DNA of 64,000 nucleotides from Lunularia cruciata (taxonomy: Eukaryota > Streptophyta > Marchantiopsida > Lunulariales > Lunulariaceae): positions 2,982,001-3,046,000 of the forward strand of contig OX419762.1 of NCBI GenBank assembly GCA_948567375.1, read 5' to 3'. Position numbers and translations under genes: made by a program. This document shows, piece after piece, positions 22,821 to 34,059 of this stretch (position 1 is the stretch's first letter; every line of letters begins with the position of its first letter). The notes under the pieces are model-generated. The model was not told the origin of the DNA. It did not search any database and worked only from the letters and a program-made list of their open reading frames with translations.

Positions 22821-23607
22821 TGTAATACCAAGAGCCAGCCATATGATCTAGATGTAAAATTTGGTTTGGTAACATCATGTTATACATGATGATCAAAATA
22901 GATCAGATAGAAGTATCACCAAAAGAGTACTTCTACTAATAGAGCAAAAACCAAAATAGACTTGAAAACGTTAGAACCAATAGCTAGACATATGATTTAA
23001 CAATGAGAATTGGTTTGGTAACATCTAGAATGATGTTACACATGATGGACTAAATAGATCAGAAAGAGGTATCACCAAAAAGGGACTTCTACTAATAGAG
23101 TAAGAACCAAAATATGCGTGAAATCTTTGAAGGCAATTTTGGAGCCCTAAACGGATGAATTAAGCCTCAAAAATGTCCACATTCTTCTCCTAATGGATCC
23201 AAGGTTGGCCTTTCCTTTGTTGGGAGGGGGGGTAAGATGAGACAAACCAGGGAGAAAGTCTGGCCTTCCCTCTCCCCCTGGTTTGTCTTGTTGAGAGCTT
23301 TCCAATAGTACCTCACCCACGTGATTTTGAGATTTCTATAGGAAGATTCTCTAAAAGATTCCCTCCAAACAAAGCTTGTTTGACCAACCAGATAGGACCA
23401 GGACCAACATGTCACCCATCCAAGTAAGTAATCCAAGGGTGGAGCTTGATGACATGTCACCTATTTGTGTGCCTAATCCTATGGTGGAGCTTCCTTGGAG
23501 GAGATCCTCTTTGTCTATATAATAAAGAGAAGGTGCTCCTTTGGGGCATCGGGTGATAAAGTGTGAAATCTGTGTTTTCTCTCTTCTCTTGTCCTTGGAG
23601 TATTACA
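22821..23607 (+). repeat. 5' LTR of B2
   Basis: 787 bp, TGTAATACCAAG to GTATTACA, in inverted orientation to the B1 LTR. A TATA-like 'ctatataataa' at about 23515-23525 precedes the 'gtgctcctttggggcatcgg' block shared with B1. The primer binding site follows after one base. Confidence 0.9.
22840..23120 (+). repeat. Internal duplication in the B2 LTR U3
   Basis: Two diverged copies of about 135 bp each carry 'ttggtttggtaacatc', 'atagatcaga', 'gtatcaccaaaa' and 'acttctactaatagag'. The B1 LTR has the matching pair read in reverse, so the duplication belongs to the family rather than to this copy. Confidence 0.8.
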
Positions 23608-23608
23608 A

Positions 23609-23620
23609 TGGTATCAGAGC
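23609..23620 (+). other. Primer binding site of B2 (initiator tRNA-Met)
   Basis: TGGTATCAGAGC one base after the LTR, the exact plant iMet site. Confidence 0.95.
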
Positions 23621-23639
23621 AAGTGTTTTAGTCCAAGAG

Positions 23640-24470
23640 AGTGGATCACACCTCTTGGAAGAACATAAACTACTAAAATTGAGTAATTTGAGGTGGAGAT
23701 CATAGAGTAATTGCTAGACTTAGGAAGGATTTAGAGAGCGGATGGGATGGATGCATCGGGAGGACAATTTCTCACACCTAGCTTTCCATTCTTGAATCCA
23801 TTCCTCATCAAGGTTATGTAGATCTAGCATGAAAAAATGAGAGTATTGCTAATTTATCACTTTGGAGTAGAATTCATGGACAAGATAATGAACTCACCAA
23901 ACCCAGTGATTCTACCTATGGTGCTATATGACAAAGTGGGATTTGACAATCTATATTCTATTATGATGTATGGATGTGAATGTCCCAAATCCTCTCCCTT
24001 TCAACACTCAAGTAGAAATTTGTTATGTAGTGAGACCAAAAGTGATGTTTAGAGATTTTGTGGTTAGAATTTTGGTGAGGAGTATTATCAATGAGTGGTA
24101 GTTTCTAAGGTCCCAATGGTAGTTATGATAGTTTGTGCACCTTCCAAAGTGATCATATTGACTTTTTATTGAAGTAGACATTAACAACTGAGTGTTGTAG
24201 GAACCATGGATCCGCAATTGCAAGAGCTGGTGCAAAGAATGCAAGGGATGTTGAATGAATTTTGAGATATTAAGATAACCATGGAGACATTACAAAGTCA
24301 AGTGCATATCCTCAAGAATGATCAAGCAATGCAAGAAGAAGAGCCATCTCAAAACCCAGTACCTACAATTGAAGTACTTGGAGAGGCACCCATGACTCAC
24401 CTAAACTCACTTTTTATGATGGCAGATTATGGATCCCAAATGTCCCAAAATTCCGCACTACCATTCTAGC
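23640..24470 (+). pseudogene. Leader and gag start of B2
   Basis: After a leader, 24208-24460 encodes a heptad-like start (MDPQLQELVQRMQGML; METLQSQVHILKNDQAM), typical of the coiled N-terminus of chromovirus gag. No capsid or zinc knuckle was recognised. Broken. Confidence 0.5.
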
Positions 24471-25488
24471 AAAATGTCATGATTCGGCCATTGCAGGTCA
24501 TGTTGGAGTGGACAAGACCTTGGATACAGTCCAGCGCCATTACTATTGGCCCAAGATGAGCAACAAAGTGATGGACTACGTGCGCAGCTGCCTACTTTGT
24601 CAACAAAACAAAGCTTCTAATCAAGCTCCTGTAGGGCTTCTTCAACCTCTCCGCACTCTTGCCTAATGTTGGGAACAAGTGAGTATGGATCCCAAGACCA
24701 CCTCATGGTTTCACTCCATTGTGGTCTTTGTGGACCGGTTGAGCAAAATGATTTATGTACACCCTACCACCAAGGATGTGATCGTTCCACAACTAGCTCA
24801 ATTATACTTAGATGTAGTCTTCTCTCACCATGGCTTGTCTCGAGTACTCATCACCAATAGAGGCACTAAATTCAATAGTTTGTTTTGGCAAACACTCTTT
24901 GGTTTCTTCAAAACCAAGTTGGCCATGTCCACAACTTACCACCCACAAACAGATGGACAAACAAAGTGGGCTAATTGAAGACATGTTACTTGGTTTCACC
25001 TTAGAAAAGCAAGAGAGGTGGGACACCCTAATCCCATTGGTGGAATTTTCTTGCAACATTTTTGAATGAATGCATCCACCCAGATCACTATGTTCTTCCT
25101 CATGTTTGGTGAGCATTCCTTCACACCTTCTAGCTTGATGAAGATCCATCCGATGGCTCCCAAGGTTGACGTAGTCAACCTTGGGATAACATAATTGATA
25201 ACATAATTGTTTCTAGAATCCAACAAGGTGTGGAAAGCGCCAAGCACAGATTACAAATTGCATAAAATCAACAGAAGCGATATGATGATGCACATCGTAG
25301 GCACATGGAGTTCAATGTTGAGGATTAGGTGTAGCTATCGACAACCAATCTCACATTAGTTGGACCTTGTAAGCTCAAACCTTGTTTTATTGGGCCTTTC
25401 TCAATTCTTCATTGAGTCGGCGCTGTGGCCTATCACCTTGAGCTACCACCACACATGAAGATCCATCCAATGTTCCATGTTTCCCTAT
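24470..25488 (+). pseudogene. Integrase of B2
   Basis: The HHCC domain is clear (IAGHVGVDKTLDTVQRHYYW ... CLLCQQNKAS, about 24490-24615). The core follows: 24679-24978 has WFHSIVVFVDRLSKMIYVHP and LSRVLITNRGTKF, then STTYHPQTDGQTKW. The C-terminal part holds GPCKLKPCFIGPF and HMKIHPMFHVS up to the A4 insertion. Broken. Confidence 0.85.
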
Positions 25489-25899
25489 TGTAACAATATA
25501 GAGTTTAGTGACATAATTAGTAAGGCTAACAAAGTAAAGAATAAGCCAAATTAGCCTAGAATATTCTAGAAGCATCTAAGAAGCTTCTTGGAAAACTTCC
25601 CAACTAGTTAACTTGTGCCCTAAGTAGGTAGCTTCTAAAATCTTCTAACTAGCTTAGCTTGCATGCCAAGTAGGCGGCTTCTAGAAAGAAGCTTCTTGAG
25701 AAGTTTCCTAGTTAACTTGGCTTGCACTCTAAGAAAGCGGCTGAAGGAAGTTTCTTGAGAAGCTTCTCAAGGGCTTTGTATGCTACCTATAAATACCAAA
25801 GCCGAAGCTCATGCTAGGCATTTGGATTTTTCCCTCATTCAAGTGTCCCAATGTGAGTTTTGATTCTCCTATTTCTCTCCTCAATCTTGGTCTTTTATA
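25489..25899 (+). repeat. 5' LTR of A4
   Basis: 411 bp from TGTAACAATATAG to 'tcttttata'. It matches 30698-31109. TATA box 'ctataaata' lies at about 25788-25796. Confidence 0.93.
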
Positions 25900-25900
25900 T

Positions 25901-25912
25901 TGGTATTAGAGC
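25901..25912 (+). other. Primer binding site of A4 (initiator tRNA-Met type)
   Basis: TGGTATTAGAGC directly after the LTR; one base from the usual iMet site. Confidence 0.85.
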
Positions 25913-26159
25913 AGGAATGGGATGGGTGGAATTTATGGACCACTAAATCCACTTCCGCCAAACCATTGGGATTTTTATGTCCACATATTACCTAAGCATC
26001 ATTTCACACAATTCATCACCTTGCACTTTGGCCAGGATTTTCTATATAAGATCATCATGTTTGAGGAACCCTTGATACTTCCGGTTGTAACTTATGGAGA
26101 AAGGTGGACGTGTTGCATCTATGTGCTAATCAATTAGATAAATTAGGAGTAGTGGGATA

Positions 26160-27060
26160 GAGTAGTAGTTATGGCAGCAATACCAGACATTTTCCTTGCA
26201 ATGCAGCAACAAACTGAACACCTTACTTGATTGCTGGATGAGCGAGATCAGCAACGATGAGAACATATGGAGAGAGCGCCAATTTGAGATGGAGAAGATT
26301 GCATTTGATTTCCAAAACCAAAGGTGTTTGAAGGCAAGAATCTTTTGGGCACAATGGAGAATTTTATATTTGACTGCAAATATTACTTTGAAGTCACCAA
26401 TCTTCAAGATGAACGGAAACATATTCTCTTGGCTTCTAGCCAATTAGATGGTGTGGCAAAACTTTGGTGGAAATTTTGAGTAAAGCGAGCTAAAGGACAA
26501 ATTGTTGCACCAATTTTGACATGGGTAGAATTCTCAAGGATGCAATATTGGGTTGGGTTCAAACTATAAATGCCAACCAAGCTGTACAAGATAAATTGGT
26601 GGAGTTGAAGCAAGTTGGCTCAATAAGGAGCTACATCACAAAATTTCAGAATATCATCATGCAGATTCAAGACATACAAGAAGGTGAAATTCTAGATCAA
26701 TTTGTGCGGGGATTGAAGTCACAAACCAAATTGGAGGTGACCATGCATGAACCACAAAACGTAGAAGAAGCCATGCAATTGGTAGAGCGCTTTGATTCCT
26801 TGCTTGCAATGACTTGGTCTTGACCTTGACCTCCAAAAAGCCTACAAATACACTATGCACAGGTGGAAGAACCAACACTAATGGAGATTGATGCTATCCG
26901 ATGGAAACCACTTGGTATAACAAATAGAGAAAGATTGCAACAAAATGGAGGTTGTTTTTATTATTGCCAAGTTGGACATTGCATTGCTGAATGCTCACTT
27001 AGGAATGTGCGACCTTGACAAGTTGCCCAGATGGAGTTTGTGGAACAAAATGATAAGGGA
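26160..27060 (+). pseudogene. gag of A4
   Basis: 26521-26823 carries the capsid block QAVQDKLVELKQVGSIRSYI and LDQFVRGLKSQTKLEV. The zinc-knuckle region lies at about 26950-26995 (GHCIAEC). It matches A1 gag. Broken. Confidence 0.85.
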
Positions 27061-27109
27061 AATGAAGAATGTTAGTAGGAGATTTTGAGCCGCCTATTGG
27101 GAGCTTGAT

Positions 27110-27480
27110 TAGTTCCAATGGGATTGAAGGCTGACCTATACAAGTTTACTTCATTTGCAAGGTACAATATCTAATCATGTAGGATTTTGGTTGATTCTAG
27201 AAGTTTAGAAAATTGCATGTCTATACAAGTAGCAAAGGAATTGGGTATTCCTTTCAAGCCAATGATTGGAAGTAGTTTGATGATGGCGGATGGTAGAAAA
27301 GGGTCTCCATTCCGCAACTCATATCCTGTTACCTTCAAGATTGGGAAGGAGTATTTGGAGTGTATGAGGTTTGTAGTGGCAACTCTTCACTATGATTTCA
27401 TTCTGGGCCTACCTTGGCTTGAACATCATAAGGTTCAATTTGATTGGACCCGATGACAAATTCAAGTACAAAATCAAGGT
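27110..27480 (+). pseudogene. Protease region of A4
   Basis: 27187-27456 matches the protease of A1: SLENCMSIQVAKELGIPFKP, a short glycine-rich block and the final [15 protein letters not shown] signature. Broken. Confidence 0.8.
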
Positions 27481-27534
27481 AGGAATTTTTTTATTAGGTT
27501 GTCTGGCACCTCTGAGTAAGACATCTAAGAATAG

Positions 27535-29150
27535 TCAGTCCCAAGATGGAAAGTTTGTTGAGAAGGTAGCCATAGAGCAAGCCTTGAAGGGAGATGAGTC
27601 CCAAGATGGGAAGTTTGCAAGAAAGGCAACCATGGAGCAAGCTTGGAAGAGAGATGAGTCCTTGGAAAAGAAGTTGGTTAGTAAAGCAGCCATAGAGCAA
27701 GCTTTGGATGAAGATAGGTCTGTATTTGTGGTGTGGATCAAGCCAATTGCACAAGAACAATCTAAGGAGGGCCAAGAGCCTCATCAAGCAATGGTTGATT
27801 GGATAGTTCAAGAGTTAACGGATGTGTTTCTAGATGATCTGCCAAAGGGATTACCCTCCAATCAAGGTATGCCCTTCAAGATCAAGTTATTGCCAAGGAG
27901 TACTCTAGTCAGTGGACCAATCTATTGGCTCTCACCAAAGGATTTGGAAGAGTTGCAAACAACACTTACAGAGTTCTTGGAGAAGGACTTCATACAACAT
28001 AGTACCTCTGCTTGGGGAGCACCTGTTCTATTTGTTCCAAAGAAGGATGGACGACTTTGTTTTGTATTGATTACCGTGGGCTCAATAAGCAAACCATGAA
28101 GAATGCATATCCCTTGCCTCGGATCAATGAATTGCTTGATCAACTAAGTAGAGCAAGTTGCTTTTCCAAGTTGGATCTTTGTAGTAGCTATTGGCAAATT
28201 TCTATTGATAGAGAGGTTGTGCAAAAGACTACCTTCCGCACAAGGTATGGGCATTTTGAGTGGAGAGTTCTACCTTTCGGACTCACTAATGCTCCAGCGG
28301 TCTTCATGGATCAGATGCATTAGGTGTTGGATGGACTATTGGATCGGTCCATGGTTGTGTTCTTGGATGATATCTTAATCTATAGTAAGATAGAGGTAGA
28401 ACACATGAATCATATGCAAGAAGTCCTAAGACAACTACGACAATGGAAATTTTATTGTGAGAAGTTGGAGCGTACCTTTTGGCAAAAGAAGGTTACCTTC
28501 TTGGGTCATAAGATCTCATAAGAGGGAATCAAGATGGAAGAAGAGAAAATCAAGGCCATTACTGATTGGCCTACTCCGAAGGATGCTACAAAAGTACGGG
28601 CATCCAATAAATTGGGCAGTTTTTACTGATGGTTCATCTATTATTATGCTCATATGGCTGCACCATTGACTGACCTCTTGGGAAAGAACTCAAGCTTCTA
28701 GTGGTCACCAAGCATGAAGAAGCATTCCAAAAGTTAAAGCATATGGTGTCTTCAAGACCCATTCTTCAACCATATGATCCTCAACTACCTTATGTGGTTG
28801 ATTTTGATGCTTCTAACTTTGCAATTGGAGCTATGTTGCAATAAGAATTCCTAGATGGACTACATCCTATTGCCTTTGTATCTCACCAACTAATTATAGC
28901 TAAAAGAAATTACTCTACTTGAGATTGAGAACAACTTGCAATGGTATATGCCACCAAGGTATGGAGGCATTATCTCTTGGGAAACAAGTGATCATGCAAA
29001 TTGATCACAAGCCATTGTTGCAGACTTTACACTTGGAATACATGAAGAGTCAACATCATCGATGGGAAGAGCAACTCCAATTGTTTGACATCAAACTTGA
29101 GTACAAACCAGGTTGGTTCCATGTCATCCCTGATGCTCTATCATGATGAC
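27535..29150 (+). pseudogene. Linker repeats, RT and RNase H of A4
   Basis: The three 20-residue linker units (SQDGKF.. type) lie at about 27535-27720. RT follows: [45 protein letters not shown], then FLDDILIYSK at about 28360-28388. RNase H runs about 28740-29150 (IDHKPLLQTLHLEYMKSQHH, FDIKLEYKPGWFHVIPDALS). It matches A1 throughout. Broken. Confidence 0.9.
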
Positions 29151-29229
29151 CTGATTTGAAGTCTCTTCCTCTCATCACGGTGGCAATTACAATGGTGTCA
29201 ATTGACCCCAAGGTCCATAACAAGTTTTG

Positions 29230-30660
29230 GTCAACTCTACAACAAGATCCCTTCTTCCAAATAGTACATGGTCGTTTGACAGCAAGCGACAAGGAATACA
29301 CACCTTCTCATTCAAGGAAGGCCTTCTATTCCATGCGGACCAGATGCAGACCGGATCTATGTTCCAACCAAAGGTGATCTTTGACTGCGCCTTCAAGAAG
29401 CCCATGATCTACCAGTAGCTGGTCACATGGGAGTGGACAAGACCTTGGGTATCCTCCAACACCAATGGTGGTGGCCCAACATGACATAAGATGTTCGGGA
29501 GTTTGTCCAATCGTGTGAAAGTTGTCAATGCAACAAGGCCAATAACCAAAAGCCGAGTGGACTCTTTCAACCACTTCCCATTCCAAGTACTCATTGGGAA
29601 CATGTGAGCTTAGATCTCATCACCTCCTTGCCTAAGACACAACAAGATCACATAGTAATTGTGGTGTTTATGGATAAGCTAAGTAAGCAAATCCATTTGG
29701 CACCAACGGTTGATACTGTGGATGCTCCAACCTTACCACAACTCTACTTTGATAATGTATTCAAACATCATGGGATGCCACGTGTACTCATCTTCAACCA
29801 TGATCCTTGCTTCACCGGAAATTTTTGGCAAGCCCTCTCCAAATACTTGGCACCAAACTTGCTTTGTCCATAGCCTATCATGCTCAAACTGATGGACAAA
29901 CTGAATGTGAAAATTGCACCTTGGAAGATATACTTCAAGCCTTTGTCAACATTCACCAAACCAGTTGGGATGAATGTCTTGCAGCTACGGAGTTTGCATA
30001 CAACAATTCTAAATAGACAAGCACCAGATTCTCTCCTTTCTTTCTCAATTTTGGCCAAGATCTACTTGTCCCAAATTCTCTTCTTGCTCCTCCCCTGTCT
30101 CAAGTCCCTCATACTTCAACCTTCTTGACCACCATATCAAAATCTCTCCAACAAGCCAAATGTCAACTCCTTGTTGCTCAAAATCATCAAATACAATATG
30201 TGGACCACCATCATCGTGATCTCACCTTTGAAGTCAGTGATATAGTTATGCTATTCTCTAGTAATCTACCCTTCCCACTTAATACCCAAGTTTGTAAACT
30301 TGCCCCTAATTGGATAGGACCTTTTGATGTCACCCAAATTGTCTCTCTTGTTGCTTATTGACTTGCCTTGCCTTGTCACTTGCACATCCATCTTGTCTTT
30401 CATGTTTCCAAGTTGAAACCTTTTGTTCCTAACCCCTCTTCTTTTTCCTCTCGCGTCCAACCTCTTCCTCCCCCTATCCCTATGAATGATCATGAGGAGT
30501 ATAGAGTTGATCGTATCCTTGCGCGTTGCCACATCCAACGTAAATGCCGACAAGAGTACAAGGTCCTTTGGAAAGGGTATCCCCTTCATGATGCCATGTA
30601 GGAACCTCCTTCTCACTTCCTGAATGCACAAACGGCCATCCGAGAGTTTGAAGCTTCAAT
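29230..30660 (+). pseudogene. Integrase and chromodomain of A4
   Basis: Zinc domain about 29400-29545, core from 29604 (LDLITSLPKTQQDHIVIVVF; FDNVFKHHGMPRVLI), C-terminal region about 30180-30360, and chromodomain from about 30480 (NDHEEYRVDRILARCHIQ ... YKVLWKGYPLHDA, an aromatic-cage-type arrangement). Broken. Confidence 0.88.
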
Positions 30661-30697
30661 GGCGACAAGGACATCACCAACTAGCGGTGGGAGAATA

Positions 30698-31109
30698 TGT
30701 AACAATATGGAGTTTAGCGACATAGTTAGTAAGGCCAACAAAGTAAAGAATAATCTAACTTAACCTAGAATATTCTAGAAGCATCTAGGAAGCTTCCCAA
30801 CTAGTTAACTTGCGCCCCAAGCAGGTAGCTTCTAAAAGGAAGCTTCTAAAAGCTTCTAACTAGCTTAGCTTGCATGCCAAGTAGGCGGCTTCTAGAAGAA
30901 GCTTCTTGAGAAGCTTCCTAGTTAACTTGACTTGCACTCTAAGAAAGCAGCTCAAGGAAGCTTCTTGAGAAGCTGCTCAAGGGCTTTGTATGCTACCTAT
31001 AAATACCAAAGCCAAAGCTCATGCTAGGCATTTGGAGTTTTCCCTCATTCAAGTGTCCCAATGTGAGTTTTCATTCTCTTATTTCTCTCTATGGTCTTGG
31101 TCTTTTACA
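30698..31109 (+). repeat. 3' LTR of A4
   Basis: 412 bp, TGTAACAATATGG to TCTTTTACA, preceded by the purine tract 'agcggtgggagaata'. Confidence 0.93.
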
Positions 31110-31309
31110 TCTACTATGCATATATGCTCCCCAATCATGCCAGTGTCATTCCACACAAGTGTCACACCATTTGTAGTGTTGCATCTAGATTGCTCTAACA
31201 CAAGAGTTACAGTGATAGAAGTTAGAGTTATTTCAGTAGTTTCTCAAAGACTACTTTTAGACGATCAGATTTTGTGTTTGGGGTATTGACTTCATGGTGG
31301 GGCCCACCG
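31110..31309 (+). other. Unassigned DNA between A4 and repeat R copy 3
   Basis: The first ~30 bases ('ctactatgcatatatgctcc') resemble family B just after its HVSLL motif, so they probably belong to B2. The rest shows no recognisable motif. Confidence 0.45.
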
Positions 31310-32050
31310 TCACTTTGCACCGTTTGCACCATCAAGTGTGCCATCAGCGGGACCGTTAGGGTTCAGACCTAGCTCAAGTCCAAGGGGTATACTTTTGAAG
31401 TGTAGCTCCAGAGAGCTCACTTCTTTGATGTTGAGCCTTCAAGTTCCTGGCTATGGTGGACAGAGGCCGGCGAGCGTCACCTGGATTCTTTATGCTTGAG
31501 TGGGTGTGGCTTGACTGTATTCAGTGCCCAATTGTTGGTAGTTTATAGAGTGACAGATCAAGTCTTGATCTGAGTTGAGTTGAGTTGAGAGTGGCGAACA
31601 ATCTGATTACATCAGAGAAGTGAAGTCAGGGGGAAATCGGGTGCATGAACTTTGAGTGTTGGTGGTATCTCCAAGCTTGGTGGATCGTTGGTAGCTCAAT
31701 TCAAGTTCAGCTTTTCCCTAGTGTGCAAAAGCTCATTCAATTGATGCAAATTTGGTAGTAAGGCAGACGGTGTGCGGAAGCGCTGGCCAAATTTCAAGCA
31801 AAGAAGGAGCAAATTTTGAGCAGTGGTGGTGATTTTGAGCTCAAAAGGTGAAGGCAGGACCAATTTGTTGCAAGTTGGGCTCAAAAAGTCAAATTGAAGG
31901 TGGAGTTGGGAAGATTTTCTCATGAATTTGTGATTTGGAGAAACCTGTGTTTTCAGTTTGGCTTGAGTGGAAAGTTAGCGGGGGATTTGGCAGATAGCCA
32001 ACTTTAGGGTTTAAGTCAGATTTTACGTCAGATTTTGGCCACATTTGGAG
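31310..32050 (+). repeat. Dispersed repeat R, copy 3 (inverted relative to copies 1 and 2)
   Basis: The reverse complement matches 5900-6480 and 11950-12361. Shared landmarks on this strand are 'agagctcacttctttgatgt', 'gttgagccttcaagttcctg' and 'gagtgggtgtggcttga'. It is less AT-mutated than copies 1 and 2, so it may be the youngest of the three. Confidence 0.7.
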
Positions 32051-32831
32051 GAGTTTTGCTATTTGGCCAGATTTTGAGGACTTTTGCTAGTTTGGAGGAC
32101 TTTTGCAAGTTTGGAGGAGGTTTGAAGTGGCAAGAAGAAAGGCCTCATTTGGCTTTTAGAGGCTTCAAGGCATAGGGTTGTGGGCTATAAGAGGCTACAA
32201 AGGCCTACAAGGGCCAGCTTGTTGGTGTGAGGCTAGCTAGTTTAGAGTAGATCTTGGTCATTGGTTGTCAAAATTTGCCTTTCTTGCTAGATTGTGCGCA
32301 ATAGGGTTTGACCCCTAGATCTCTTATTCCTAGATTGGTGCCCTAGCCAACTGGTCCACCCTCACTTGTTGTCCTAATGAATGTGCCACTATTATCTATA
32401 CACATGTAGCTTTGGCTAGGAGAGGCAATTTGATCCCATTCTTGGTGATCTTGGTAGCTTAGGACTTAGATACAAACTTCTCTTATATCAAATGCCAAAT
32501 GGTGGCAGAGTCAGTCCCGTGTTGTGTTATGAGATGGAGGGTTTTTGTTTAGATTTCTTGTGATTGGACCCCATCCATTCTCTGCTTCCTGTTTGTGCAC
32601 CATGTTTGTGTGAGGTGCCCTGACTTTTGAGCGTTGGTGCTCTAGTATGCTCTTAATAGTGAGGCTGGAGTGATGACCAGTCAGACTATCTTTGTTTCTC
32701 TTTGGTGAGGCAGGAAGTGATGACCTGCAGACCGTGAGAGTGCATGTTATGATGGTAGGTTACAGGTTGCCCTTTCCCCTAGTGTAGTTATCTCGGTTAG
32801 AGTTACATTAGTAGGTGGTACTTAGGTGGTA

Positions 32832-32879
32832 TTGGCACTTGGTGGTGTTGGCACATGGTGGTGTTGGCACTTGGTGGGG
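32832..32879 (+). repeat. 16-bp tandem repeat, three units
   Basis: Units 'ttggcacttggtggtg' start at 32832, 32848 and 32864 with single differences. They lie in the leader before the gag-like gene; 'ggtgg' runs flank them. Confidence 0.85.
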
Positions 32880-33200
32880 TACTTGCGGTTGCGACTTGCA
32901 GTTGTAGTTGGTGGTTCTGGTTTGCTATTGCGGTTACTTTGTCTTGACAGAGTTTGCTGGGGATTCCAAAGGAGATAGCCTTGCAATATGCAATGGGTTT
33001 ACTCGGAGTGGTACTCAATATCACCCTATATCTCATGTCCCAGTGAGGGAGGAGATTGACTCTAAGTTGGAGTTCAACATAGGAGCTGATTCAGTTGAGA
33101 GTGCACTTGGTATGTCCACACTGTTGTTGTGGGACATGGATAAGATTTATGGGGCCTCCAAAGGCCCTAGGCGTTACTCTGGTAGAGGGGTACCATTGAG

Positions 33201-33932
33201 TTGGATGAATTCATCCAAGAGTTTGATAGTTGGTGTGATCTACAGCAGATGTGGAACCCGACCTTGTTCACACCCTTTATGGCATGGAAGGAGTTGTTTC
33301 AGCATCTAGAGGGTCCACCGATGGATGACTATCATGAGTTCAAGAGAGCTCATTTAGAGGAGATTGAGTTATGGAGACAATATTGGTCTCCAAACTATGT
33401 CTCTATCACTTCAGGTTTGGTGGCCAGGAGTAGATTGGCTATACCTCCGAGTTCTAGCTTGAGTAGTGTTGGTGGAGCTAGTGGAGGTGCACTAGCTGGA
33501 GATAGTGCTACTATGAGTGGAGGTACCGCTATAAGAGGTGGTGTGGTACCGGGGTTTAACCCCATGGTGGAGTTCTTCTTGTGTTTGAGGCAAGAGGTGG
33601 TGCAGACTGACAAGCTGAGGAGCTTGCAGGAGATCCAACAGGAGGCTGGAGAGAGCCTACGTGAGACATACACTCTCATGAGGCGGCTGATCAGTTTCAC
33701 TCAGGGAGTTATTGAGGCCCAGGCAGTCCAGTTTTGGTATAGGATATTGGACAAGGAGTTACGACATAGAGCTCATGATGCTAAGTTGTTGCATGCTACT
33801 TCGCCTACTTTGGCAATGGTTTTTGGTTTGGCTGAGCGTATTGAGCTCAACATGGTGGAGGAGAGAGTGGTGACATCTGGATTTGGTAGGGAGACCTCAT
33901 CCACGGCTGTGACTTCTTCTAGAGTGCAGTAG
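33201..33932 (+). CDS. gag-like protein of family D (243 codons open)
   Basis: The frame shows a gypsy gag-like layout. The N-terminal segment FIQEFDSWCDLQQMWNP / FMAWKELFQHLEGPP is followed by a glycine-serine-rich linker (about residues 85-115) and then a helical block QEIQQEAGESLRETYTLMRR ... VIEAQAVQFWYRILDKEL resembling the capsid C-terminal domain of retrotransposon gag (PF03732 type). No zinc knuckle follows. An overlapping frame at 32908-33309 may hold gag N-terminal sequence (GFTRSGTQYHPIS). It is a fossil fragment; the family call rests on motif impression only. Confidence 0.5.
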   Translation: MDEFIQEFDSWCDLQQMWNPTLFTPFMAWKELFQHLEGPPMDDYHEFKRAHLEEIELWRQYWSPNYVSITSGLVARSRLAIPPSSSLSSVGGASGGALAGDSATMSGGTAIRGGVVPGFNPMVEFFLCLRQEVVQTDKLRSLQEIQQEAGESLRETYTLMRRLISFTQGVIEAQAVQFWYRILDKELRHRAHDAKLLHATSPTLAMVFGLAERIELNMVEERVVTSGFGRETSSTAVTSSRVQ

Positions 33933-34059
33933 AGTGCACCATGCCCAGTTGGTTTTTGAGGTCATGATGTTTTTGAAGACCAAAGGGAGCTAGAATCATA
34001 TGTCCAAGAGAGGGATAATGTTCCAATAACCTAGAGTTTGTGAGCGTATGATAGCAAAG

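Larger units (their letters stand above)
25489..31109 (+). mobile_element. Chromovirus A4, complete layout, nested in B2, broken
   Basis: A 5.6-kb plus-strand family A element with both LTRs, a primer site, gag, protease, RT-RNase H, integrase and chromodomain. The flanks are 'cctat' (25484-25488) and 'tctac' (31110-31114); they differ by two C/T transitions, consistent with a decayed target duplication, and both flanks resemble consecutive B-family sequence. LTRs differ at about 26 of 395 aligned sites by hand (6-7 percent) plus indels, about the age of A1. It is the innermost layer of the left nest. Broken, with more than ten breaks. Confidence 0.9.
22821..31140 (+). mobile_element. Chromovirus B2, nested in A2 and interrupted by A4, broken
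   Basis: A plus-strand family B element with a 5' LTR (22821-23607), an iMet primer site, a gag start (to about 24470) and integrase (24470-25488). RT was not seen. A4 interrupts it at 25489. The right flank, 31110 to about 31140, matches the B family just past HVSLL, so the element probably continues there. Its 3' LTR was not found, so the right limit is a guess. Broken. Confidence 0.75.
31310..34059 (+). mobile_element. Family D gypsy-like remnant: putative LTR, leader and gag
   Basis: An R-family repeat (31310-32050) with further sequence to about 32496, then a leader, then a gag-like gene in the same direction. 'tggtggcagagtc' at 32500-32512 resembles a drifted iMet primer site right after a possible LTR end ('tatatcaaatgcca'). 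That is why I read the upstream stretch as an LTR. No pol was found; similarity to the L-family LTR starts at about 34060. It is an old fragment with undefined ends. Confidence 0.45.

Noticed and set aside
25484-31114. A perfect target duplication for A4
   Set aside because: The flanks 'cctat' and 'tctac' differ at two of five bases; described as decayed, with support from B-family similarity of the flanks.
32500-32512. A firm primer binding site for family D
   Set aside because: 'tggtggcagagtc' is only a partial match to the iMet site and the LTR end is uncertain; used as weak support only.
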